A program made the translations under genes and the position numbers. This document shows, piece after piece, positions 11,701 to 23,700 of a stretch of 64,000 bases of DNA (its first letter is position 1; each line of letters opens with the position of its first letter). The stretch is taken from NCBI GenBank assembly GCA_026261815.1, contig JAMPIT010000484.1:9088501-9152500 (forward strand). Reading direction: 5' to 3'. The notes under the pieces were generated by a model that was given only the letters and a program-made list of their open reading frames with translations, made no database searches and had not been told where the DNA came from. The DNA is from Monarcha castaneiventris obscurior (Eukaryota > Chordata > Aves > Passeriformes > Monarchidae).

Positions 11701-14700
11701 GAGACTTTCATGTAATTTCTGGACAGAAAGCAAGCAGGCACTTGGACAGCGTCAGTGTCTCAGGGTCAAATAATGGATCTGAAATACCAGCTCTGATAAT
11801 GAGAACTAGAAGGAACTTATTAAAGGTTTCTTCTAGTTTGTCCTCACCTGCATAGTTGAGGACAAACTAGTTCACAAAGCTGAACATTGCACATCTGGGA
11901 CCACAAGGCAATCACAGAGCCTTGTGAGAGGAACATGTTAAACCTGCATCCTTAAGCTCTGTCTTGGTAAAACAGGGATCTATAGTGAAGCCCCATCTGT
12001 GCACTATGACTGCATCAAATCACCTAGAAATACGACTGTACATCTCCAAAACACCACCTGCCAGGGAAAGGAGTTTTCTAGCCATAGGGAAGGGAGCAGT
12101 TTCTTATTGCTGGAACTGAGATTTTTCAGACATTCCGTCCTGCCTGTTCGGGGCAGCGGTGATGTTTCCACCTCCGCACCGCCTGGTGCAGGTTCCTGTT
12201 CCTCTTCTGCCAGGCATAGGCCTTGTTCACCACCACTTTGTCACTCTGTACTTCACCACTTACTATGAAGACCCCTGCATGAGTGCCTCGCATGATGTTG
12301 TGGGCACAGGTGGCATCTATGTCCAGCCACTGCTGGAGTCTGGCAGGGATTTCAGTTCTAAGGAGTGGGCCATGCTTCAGCACCTCCACCTTGGAGGGGT
12401 CCAGGTCGAAGTCTGAGATGGTGGTGGTGGTGGTGTTCTTCCTCAGGATTCGGATTTTCACTGCTGCAGGGGATGGAAAAAGAGCTGTGAGTTCTGTTTA
12501 CTCTTCATAGTTCTCACCTACTTCAACACATAGAGCCAGCCCAAGGCTTCTCTGCTTTCTCTAATGTGGGGAGGTGTTTGTCTGAGCTTTTGTAATTGCA
12601 GTGAACTTGTAAAAGTTCTCATTTGAGGTTATTTTCCAGTAGTGAACACTGTTCTTAGACTCACAGAATTACTTAGGTTGGAAAATACCTCAAAGATCAA
12701 GTTCAACCACTGACCTAGCAATGCCCAGTTCACCATTAAACCATGTCCTCAACTGCCACATCTACATTTCTTTTAAATACCTTCAGGGATGGTGACTCAA
12801 CCCCTTCCCTGAGCAGCCTGTTCCAGTGCTTGATAATTGTTTTGGTACAGAAATTTTTCGGATTACCCAATCTGAACCTCTCCATTGCAACTCGAAGCGA
12901 TTTCCTCTTGTCCTTGTTACTTGGGAGAAAAGACCTCCTTCTCCCTCAATCCATTTCCCTCCTAAGAGTGGCAAAGTTTTATCAGCACCACTGCAGAAAC
13001 CCTGGAGGAATCATGGGCACAAGCAAGCAATGCATCAAAGTCCTGATCTTGTGCAAATTACTTAATATTTTTCTGAGCAGGGATTTCAGGAAGGGACATG
13101 ACTGACAGCTGCTCAGGATTTGTAACCTTTTTGCTTTTACTGAAAAATCTTTTTATTTTTCAATTTGTGTGCCTGAATTCAGGGCAGTTGCTTAAAAACT
13201 TCTTGTCAGCTGATTGAGCAGAGCCAGTGCTGCCACTTGCTTGGGCTCGGAGAGGGAGAGTCACAATACTAGAACAACAGTATTAAAGTTTGAAATAGCT
13301 GGCTTTGCTAAAGATTCTTATAGGCATTGATTGAAATATTTGTCTGCGAGGGAAAACCAGAGTACTGGTTTTTTTTAGCAGTCACAGACCAAAACCAAAT
13401 CAGAGCCCACAGAAATAAAGCAGGTCTTCACTTTCAGTGCTGCCTGGAGCTAGGCCCTCCTGCTACCTCACAGGTGAGGTGGAAACTGAAAATCGCTGGG
13501 ATCTGCTGTAAAAGCTGCACTTTCTCCAAGTCAATATGTTATGGCAAGGCTGTTTTCTGTCCATGCCACTGCTTGGCTGCTGGAGGGATGGCACCAGTTG
13601 AGAGGAGAAGGAGGGTACTCACCAAAATCATTGGCACAGAGGCTTTCCAGGATCTCCCTGGCAGTGCTGGCCTCCTCAAGCTCGCAGTCCTTACAGCTGG
13701 CTCGGGGCACTGCTGCAGCAGAAATTAGGTTATGGCACCCTTGTCAAGCTACACTAGAAAAGGCACAATGAAATTTTGAGATCTGCAAGTGGTGGCTTGT
13801 TGTTTCTTAGTGATGCTTCTTCCTGAGCTACCCAGGCCCTGGAAAGATAGCTCAGTTAGGCAGGGTGGGAAATGTTAAACTCTCCTGCCTGTGACTGGGG
13901 CAGACACCACTTGTGCTTTGTTCAGGCTTGTGCATGTTGCTGCATGTTAAAGCAGCAGTGAAAATGCTTAATGAAAATCTCCTAATTTGGATGAAACAGC
14001 AAAACCAGTGGTATGGCCAGACTCCCTTCAATGATGCTGAAATGATATTGTTGAAATATCTGTTCTGCCCTTAACTGCTGCTGAATCTCCCCCAGCGTTC
14101 ATCAGTATCTGGGTGTTAATTTAGTCCTTCAGACAGACTTTTTTCTGGTGTAACTCATGTCTGCAGAGGCTCATGTCCCTTCATGGTGTTTCTAATGTTT
14201 AAAGAGAAGGCTTGCAAAACATTTCTTGTTGCATGTTTTAAAGCCCTAGACAGAGCTGAAAGATCAGGGCTGGAGCTCCGTAGCTCCACTGGAAGCACAT
14301 CTGATTGCTGGGCGTCTGCACTCCATGAGCTCTCCCACTGTGCCTGGGCCGGAGGCTTTGCAGCCTTTCCTTCCCCCTGCCCCAAACCCTGTGGGTTCTG
14401 ATGGCACCCAGGGAGCTAATGAATACAGCAGGGAGATGAACAAGCCACAGTCAATGTTATGCTAATTTTCTAGACACAGTTCTCAGACAGAACAAAACTA
14501 GAATTTGTAATTTTTTTTTTAAAATACAGCTTAAAACCAGAAATATGCAGAATAGAAGCAAGTCATAGGATCATCCTTTTGAGCTTTCAGTGTTACATAT
14601 GGGAAAATACAAGAAGACAAAACCTCTTACTTTTCCTGCTTGAGGAATTTTCATCCATGGACACTGCTGCGATGCACAGTTCATGATCTGCAGGGAACTT

Positions 14701-17700
14701 GTTGCAGTTCAGGATTTCAGGCCAGGGGTAGCCGTAACAAGCCATGACGGGCGCACAGCTTCTCTTGACAGCTTCGCAGAGGCTGCGGCAGGGATAGATG
14801 AGCCTGGGGAGGGGATGGGCTTTCAGACCCTGTGCCTGGCAGGAGGCTGAGGGTCGAGCCCTGGCTCCACCGCTGCTGCACAGGGCTCTGTTGAAGGGTT
14901 AGCAGGCAATTTTGGGATCTTTGATTATTTTTTGAACGTTCGTGTCCAGGAAGCAAGCAGGGATTTCTGAGGACAGGAGGGACGAGGCTGTTCAATACAA
15001 GGCAGCTGCCAGAAGCCCTTCACCTCCTTAGGGAACTTCTCTAGTTATGCAAAGACTGCTTATCTTTACTGGTGCCTGATTACACACCAAACTTCCTTAG
15101 CAGCTCCATACCTTGAGAACTGCACCTCAAAACTGGGGATTTGTTTCTGCTGCTGGAACTGTTGGGAAACAGTTGGGAAACTGAGAAACCATGTGTTTGG
15201 GGCAGGAGCTGGGGTGAGGGGCTGCACGGGAGGTGGGAGAGAGGTGAAGCTGGTGTGTGCCAGCAGCTACTGCAGTGCATGAGGGGGGAGCCAGATCATG
15301 TGGCTGCAGTGCCTCGGGTGAGAGAGCAGAAGAATCCCAAGGAGGGAACATATTTCTGCTCCTGTGGTATGAAATGCTCATGTTTTGCTTTCAGAGGGAC
15401 GTTCCCTGTTGAGTAATCCAATTGTCCCTTGCCGAGAGCAGCAGCACTGCTTCTTGGGGACTGCACGGATCACATTGAATGCATTTTCTCTCGGGAGGCA
15501 CATGTAGATGTGCTCCTGTACGGAGTTAACTGTTACAGCTGAAGTAACTCGTAAAAGCATCTTACCTGTCCAAGCAGATCGGTGCAAAGAGGGAGCAGAG
15601 AAAAATCCTAGCATCTGGGTGGCACTCCCTGGCCAGCAAGGGCAGCCAGCTGGAAGACTGCTGGATGACTTCTGTCATGGTCTCATGCTCCAGCAGGTTG
15701 GGAATCCTCATCTCGGAATAGCCGATATCGTAGCACAAGGCCATGCGGTGTGGGATGGGCATGCAGCTGGAGGATCTCCTCAGGTAGCTCGCCCAGGCGC
15801 CCGGAGAGCCCCAGAGCAGCAGGCGTGCCAGGAGACCCAGCAGCCACAGGCCACCCAACCTCAAGGGGTGCCTGCGGCGGGACGTGGCCATGCTTGGAGT
15901 GAGTGAATCGACAGCACACCCTGGACTGAGCTACTCCTGACTGTGGGATGCCTTTTATAGCCTACGAGCCACCTCTTTGTCAATCCATCCTCATTAAGTG
16001 CGGCCCTTTCAGAGCCCTCATGGGGAAGACAATGCTCCAATTTTCATTTGCCAGCGGCCCTGATTGTTTGTATTTTAGCAGGGGATTGGCTTAGATCAGC
16101 AGGTGTGGAAATGAGGGCAGTTGGGGAGGGATGAATGACTTGGCCCATGTGTCTTGGGGCTCTTTCAGCTAAGATTGAATCTGTTTGACACCAGTACTCC
16201 AACCCATCCCCTTTCTCTTGCTCCAGGATTAGTCATTATTTCATAAACCCTAATGTTTTCCTCTCTTTTGTTTTTTGTAAAAGCAATCAAGTGTTGCTTA
16301 AAGTCAATTAGGAGGCATTTGTTTAGCTGGATCTATTGTTGAGCAGACAAGGGAAATAGGATGGTCTCACAGCCAGAAGTTAACCGTTTAAGAGAGCTGA
16401 GGGCAGAGAGGAACTAATTTGCAGCTGTGGAGCCAGGTTGTTTGCAGACAGGATTGGCAGCACTCAGCTGGAAACCCCCTCACCTTGGAACCTGCATGAC
16501 CACATGACCACACAACTTCCAGTTAATAGAAATCCTACTTCATTCTAAAATTCCGTTGCTACCACTGAAGAGTGGAATTGTCCTTCCTCCAGCACATAAT
16601 TAAGATTCCATAAGCCATCATTATTGTAGCCCAGTTTGGGGAACTGGTGATACTGGGGGCATTGGTTGCCAGTGCACATGGTTCATTTGGACCTGGTGCT
16701 GTGCCATGAGGTTTAAACTGGTCAGTAGAAACTCCAGCTCTGAAACATCCTCTGGCACAAGGACCCTGTGCTGCCTGTGGCAGAAATTATTTCCTTGGAG
16801 CATGTTATGGATACAGCTGGCTGCATTGTGTTCCTAGGGCTTCTCAGGAACAGCTCATTTTCTACAGGGCTAGTTCTGGTCTGTGCTTAGCAGGAAGTCA
16901 ACTGTTTATTGACAGCTTGAGCTGATAGGGTTGATTTCAGGTCATTAAAGTAATTAATTTCCCCCCTCCATTTGAGGATTGCTGCTGTAGTTTATTTAAA
17001 ATGTGTCCTTGGCACGTACCTGCAGGAGCTCTAGGGAGCTGCAACTTGGAGAGCAGGACCTTGGGTCTAGGGGCACTTAACCTGTCCTGTGTTGGTGGTT
17101 TTTCTTTCCCTTTTCAAAAGTCTCAGCAGCTGGTAACGAGGTCACCCTAGCTGTGACAGACACCAGCTAGGAGGATCCTCTTAAGCTCCTGGGCCACAGT
17201 TGAACTGTGCTCTGGAATGGAACCTTGCCAGTGCTTTCCAAGTGCGTGCCCCGTGTACCATGCAGCTAAGAATCTCCTAGCCTCATGGTCAACGGTGTAT
17301 TTCTCTACATTTAAATTTGCTTGGGATTGTGGAATTGCCTGATTGCTGCTGGGTTTATGCTGCAAAGGAAAGCTGGAGATACCTCGGTATGGAGCCTGGC
17401 ATCGTTCATGTCTAGTATCTTCCTCTTTAATATTTCATTTGAAGACCATTTTTAGTGGGGGATCAAGAGAATGCAGGGGAGTAAGTTAGAATTTTTCTCC
17501 TTTCTGTTTGAGTTTCGTAGTAGAGCACTGTGCCATGCTCCCCTGAAAGGGATTTGGTTTTGTGCAAAGTGCCATCCTCTCCACATGAGAGCAAGGAAGT
17601 CTGAAACCCTGGCCATCACCACTGCCCACTGTAAAGATTTTTGGCCTCCTTTCTGGTAAAGCAGCAGTTCCCAGACTGTGATCCACATGGCACCTTTGAA

Positions 17701-20700
17701 ATGGTAATATGCAGTGATATGCATGTGTTTGTTCACTCCTTTGTCCATTGTGATATCTGTGAGAGAGTTTAAGGGCTTGACCCTGGGATCCAAACATTTA
17801 GGAACTGCTGCTATAAAAATACCTGCCTCCAGCAGCTCAGGTGTGTGGTGTATGCTCTTTGAGAGCCCTTCTGGTAGAAGGGTGGATGTTTTTGAATGTC
17901 CCAAACTTAGACAGTTCCTAATTTCCCCCCTGCCTCTTCTGGTATTTTTCCTGAGTCTCCTGTCACCAGCATGGGATCCCACTGTAACAGTTCCTCAGTC
18001 TCTGTTGCTGCTGACACTTTTGCTGCAGAAATTCCTGACTTTCTGACAGAGGAGGAATGCAAGCTCATTGTCCATCTGGCAAAGCTGAAGGGGCTGCAGA
18101 AGAGCCAGATCCTACCAACAGAGGACTATGAGGAAGCCATGGAAATGATCGAAATCAGCCAGATGGACATTTTCAATCTGCTGGATCACAATCAGGATGG
18201 ACAGCTGCAGCTCAAAGAGGTAGATTGTGGGACAGACTGGGGGAAGTTTGCTGGGGACCCTCTGGCACATCCCCTCATCAGATGCTCTCTTGGTTACTCA
18301 TGTGCTTGGGTGGGGCCAGACCCCAGGATATACCAATCACTTTAGCTTAATTTTAGGTCTCAAAACTTGTGCTGGCCTTCAGAATTCTGGGGCAATGTGC
18401 AGCAGTTGTCATGCTATTGGGAGGCAGCAAGAGTCCTTGGCAGGACATGTGTGTTTTGAATATGCTGGATAAAACATTCCTGTGTAGTGGGTTGCCTCTT
18501 GCTGTGTGTCCTGGGGAGTGTCATATAGGCCCTGCTTTGTGCAGCCTGTGGGGAACTTACTGTGTGAATTTGCAAAGCCACCCCTATTGATGAGCTGAGG
18601 GGGATAATGAGCACCTTGTCCACAGCTCTTCAGCACCCTTGTCCTGTATGGCAGGGTGCATCAAGGCAAGTCCTGGCAGTTCAAATGTGTCCCTCCTCAG
18701 ACTCCCATTTCAGGTGAAACCAGGAGTCTGAACTGTCCTGTGCACCTTGAGTGCTGTGGAGCATGGGGAGCTGTGCCGGTGACAGCCTAGGACAAGGCTC
18801 CTTTCTCTGAAGGTCAGAGCCTGCTGAGAGAGCCTCTTCAGCATTCTGCACATCTCTGTACATGTTGAAGGGAAGAATTTTATTCCAAGCCCTTACCTTG
18901 GACAAGTAAAAGCATTCACTTTTATCATCAATAGCTTTACTTTCCCTTCAAGAGAAAGAGCTGTGCTCTCTCCACCCCAGGGCTGGTTAACCAAGTCCCA
19001 GCAGTCATTTGCCATGACCTAAACTGGAAATAAAAGCACTCATCAGCCACACTCTGTGTGTGGCTGCCAGATGATACTCACTGCAATTGTCTTTCTGCAG
19101 AGATGTGCTGATGCCTGTCTGGCTGATGTGCTGTGGAGGAGATCCCGCCAGGTCTCACGCAGGGGATCTGTAGGGTCTCAGAAGTGCAAGAAACCAGTGC
19201 CTTTTTTTAATCCATTTATGAATTTTAGGTGTTGACCCATACCCGACTTGGGAACGGCAGGTGGATGACCCCTGAAAACATCCGGGAGATGTACACAGCG
19301 GTCAAAGCTGATCCTGATGGGAATGGTAAGAGCAGCTCCATGGAAATCCCTTCACCCTCAGCACCTTGGTCACCTTCCACAGCCATGTGGGGGAGAGCAA
19401 GAGCCGTGTCCCTGCTCAGGCCTGTTTCTCTAGCTGAATTCTTCAAAGGGGAGTAACACTTCTAGAGACCTTCTCAGGAAAGTAAATGCAGTATAACCCT
19501 CTTACTGCAGCACTCCTGCCCTTGCATCACCACTCTAGCAGCTAACTGGTCCCACTGCCTGGGCTTGGATCTTGCTGGAGAAGAACCGGACTACAACTCT
19601 GCACTCCCTCTTCCCTGTCAGACATGCATTGGTTTGTGCCCTGCTGTAACAGGGTCTTAGGGCTGTGCTTCTGCTACCCTGGTCTGAGAGACCACTCAGA
19701 CCGGGTAACAAGAGCTCTGACTACAGAGCTCTTGTTACCTGGGATGCAGATGTTCAGACACACATTGCATGCCTGGCGCTGTTTTCAGGGAGACTTTTGC
19801 AGCAGGCCAAGAGCCCTGTGTCACTGTGAGGGGAGAGTGGAATAAGTGGAGGTCGGGGTGATCTTATCAGTCAGCCTTTGGCACTGACCCCCCTCTGCCA
19901 CTGCAACCTCTGTATTCCATGAGGTCACTTCTGCCCCTCCTGCCCCCACTCTCCCAAGGGCTCCTGCTGGTCCGGACATACGCTCTAACCTCTGCTGCTC
20001 TAATTAGAGTGGCCTCAATTAAGCAACACTCCATTTCCTAATCAAATTAAGTGAATGCACAGACTCTGCACACTCTTCCAGTGACCTGGCATTGAGAGCT
20101 GCCCAGGAGGAGCTGCTTTGGAGTTGAAGCAGTAGCAGTGTGAATGCATAAATATCCGGAGGGCACTCTCCTCCAGGCTGGTGGCATTCTTGGCAGGGGT
20201 ATGACTGAGTCCTCAGTGGCTTTTCAACCATTCTGGACATTAACAAATGAAAGGTCCTATTAAAGAGCTATTGGCAGGACCTTGCTTCCAGAGTGCTGCT
20301 TCCTTCTGTTGTTAGATTGGTACATGACACCGAGAGACCAGGTCACAACCTGGATGTGGCACTGCGTCATCAAAGACTGTGGGGAATGAGGGGAAGTGGG
20401 GACAGAGAGACAGTAGGAATTATAACAGTGGATCATTTGGTCATGACCAATGGCACCTGAGGAACTGTCCCTGGCTAACCCTTGTGGCTGGTCCCTCCTC
20501 CTGCCAGGGGGTGCTGCTGCCCAGGGAGCAGAGCTGGCACCCAGCAGTCCTGGGTTTGCTGCCTGAGTGAGCTCCTCTCCCAGCCCATGGTGTGTGCTGG
20601 GCAGCCCAGGGCAGTGCACTGCATGCTGGTGCCAGGGACCTGTGCAGAAAGGGGAAACAGCAAATGTGAGGATTTTCCTGAAGCTGACAAAGGCAAGAGT

Positions 20701-23700
20701 CCACTCCTTGCTGATTCCAGTTGAGTGCAAACAAGAAATACCTGTTTCAGAAGAAACTGCTTTATACCTCTTGCTTTTCTGTTATTTCTACTTATGCAAG
20801 ACCATGCTGTCATGCATTCTTCATTAATGTTTTGCAATTACACAGCTGCAGGATAATGTACTGCTTGTTTTGGGTTTGGCTTTTTCTTAATTACCCTGGA
20901 AGGTCATATAGAAAATGCAGTCTGAGGTGTCCCACTCTGTCCTTAAAGATATTGATTTAAATATCTAAGTAATAAGCATCAAGACATTGGGTGGCACAGA
21001 CTTTCTTGTGTATAACAGAACTGTAGTGTCCGTTTCTCTCTTTTGATGTATTGATTTGTGTGTTTTAGGAGCTTTTTAAAGTTTAAAATGGTGTTTTCCC
21101 TGTCCCAGTTCTGACCCTGCACAGTTCACTTTGGCAGGTTGCTCTGTGTGTCCTCTGCTGCAGGCAAGAGCATTGCTGGAGCCCATGGTCATGGGCAGAA
21201 GGAGTGCAGCCTGTACTGGACACAGTGGACCCTGACTGGGGTCTGTATGAGGAAGGCAGTTTGTGCAGTGCCCTCAGCTGGTGTTTCTCTGAGTACAGGA
21301 CTCAAGAACTATTACCTGCACCAGGTAATGACTCTGCACCAGAGTCAGGTGTCTTTTCCTCTGTTCCCATAGGTGTGCTAAGTTTGGAGGAGTTCAAGCA
21401 GTTGAATATCCGTGATTTCCACAAGTACATGGGAAGCCAGAAAGTGAAGATGAGTGACTTGGTGCGCAACAGCCAGCACACCTGGCTGTACCAGGGCGAG
21501 GGGGCACACCAGGTCATGAGAGCCATTCGGCAAAGGTAAGGGCCAGGCAGCTGAGGGGAGGTTGGGTTTGAGTAGGCACAAGCACCACCTGTGTGCTGGG
21601 AGAGGCAGTGGCAGACTTGCTAATATTCACACTTCCTAATTGTGTGAAAAGTCTTTGGAGAATAAAGAGCAATGAACGTAGACACAAAATGGAGAGAGGA
21701 GGTTTTCATTAGAACAAGAATTTGTATTGTCCCGTGGAAAGGGGAAAAGAAAAATCAAACCTTTCAGCATCTCCATTCACTTTTGGGAATAGCCCTATAA
21801 AACCAGGAAGATTTGGCAGTATATGAAATCATTCATTCTAATTAGTAACTGAGCTTACTGGGAGAAACTGCCCATTTCCAATGCTGTCTGGGTGCCAGAA
21901 GTTACTGTCATTTGCTTTAGTTACTCATGCATTTCACTGAAATCTGTCTTTGCTGTTCAGAGCTGACTTTTTAAAAAGCACATCATCTTAAATAACCAAG
22001 TTAGTTTAATCCTCCGAGCACACGTATTGTAAGGCAGCTCATGGCAGATGGGAGAACCTCTTACCTATCTCAGATTTGATACTGGGAAGAGCTGAAGCCC
22101 AGCATGAAGGCCAAATCATGTAGTTGTGGTGAGTTTCAGATAATTGGCTGGAGCATCGCTTGTTCTTGTGGTGCTGGTCCTCACCCAGAACATGGATGGG
22201 TAAAATCTGCCCTGAGGCCTGAAAAACAGCTGTTGGCCACTCATTTTCTTCAGTGCATTCCAGTAGGAAAATGGGGTTGCATATTGCCTTGATTAGACCA
22301 GACTGTGGCTGCCACCTTCTCCATGCCAGCTAGCCAGCACACACAGGCATTGGCATTCCACTTGTACGCCCTCCAGTTGGCCAATATCAGGAGAACGTAA
22401 AGACACAGCACTGAAGGAGGCTGTTAGTCCTCCCTGAGACCAGGCAGCACCTGCAGGGGCTTTGTCATCCTGCCCATGTGCCACATTCTCCTTGCACCTG
22501 CCCCAAGGGCTTCACTGGTCCGGATTCTCAGAGCTCTGAGTGTTCTTTGGCAGGTCTCAAGACGTACCTGCTTACCTTGGGGATGATCTCAGATGTAGCA
22601 GTGGAAAAATCCCAGAGCAGGAGGGCTCCAGTCTCCTTGATCACTTCCAGTGCCCCTCCGCCCTGGAGGAGGCTGCTGAAAAGGCAACAGGGAAAGGTGA
22701 GTTAGGTGATAAGACTATTCCTAGAGCTAGTCTCTCACTCTCAGCAGGGGCCCTGTGCTTTGCTAACTGTCCCTGAGGTCTGTAGGTGGTGTGCAAGGGT
22801 CCAGAGAAGTGATGAGATGGCACATGAAGGCTCCAGGGACACGCACAGAAGGGACCTTGCTGAGCAAACAAAGTCTTCCTGAGAGCAGTACTGCTGGAGA
22901 TGCTTTCTTCGGTTTTGTTCTGTTTTTTCATTAACCTTGATGAGGGCTTTCTGAGCCGATGCTGATGGTCCAACAGATCTGTAAGGATCTGGTTGTCTCT
23001 TGGCATGCTTGCTGCAGCCCATCTGTCTCTCCAGTCTTTTGGGAAAGGGGCTTCTCTTTCTCTGGATTTTTTCACTGCTTGGGAGTAGTGGCTGACCAGG
23101 GTGAGGATGCTTTCTACTCACCTGCTCTGCTCTTCCTCAGGGTAATGCGCCTGACTCGCTTGCCCCCTGAGATCGTGGAGCACAGCGAGCCCCTCCAGGT
23201 TGTGCGGTATGACCAAGGAGGGCACTACCACGCCCACATGGACAGTGGCCCTGTGTTCCCTGAGACTGCCTGCAGCCACACGAAGCTTGTCGCCAATGAA
23301 AGCGCCCCCTTTGAGACCTCCTGCCGGTAAGCTCTGCCCTGAACACATTAGGCAAGGGGTGTGGAGGGTTTTCAAGGGGTATGGAGCCATTTCACCTCAC
23401 CTCATCTCACCTAGGACTCAGTGCACAGGTTGTGGGCTCACAAACCAGCTCAGGACATCACTGACATTAAGGGGTTTTAAAGGGGAGGTGGGCAAATCCT
23501 GTGGGTCCAGGCAAGTAAAGCAGAGTGGGTGGGCCATGCCCAGCAGAGCCTTCAAGTGCACTCACTACTCTGGGTAGGAGTTTCCTTTGCTGTCCTAGTG
23601 TTAGCTCTTGGAGAAAAACTGACAGTGTAAATCATGTGCCATGCGATGTCTTGGAGGAGCCACTGTATTTATGGAGGAGCAGGGCATGGACAGCCCCTGT

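Noticed and set aside
17452..17982. 176-codon minus-strand frame in P4HTM intron 2
   Set aside because: It has no recognisable domain, promoter or splice partner. It is most likely chance, although a lineage-specific transcript cannot be excluded.
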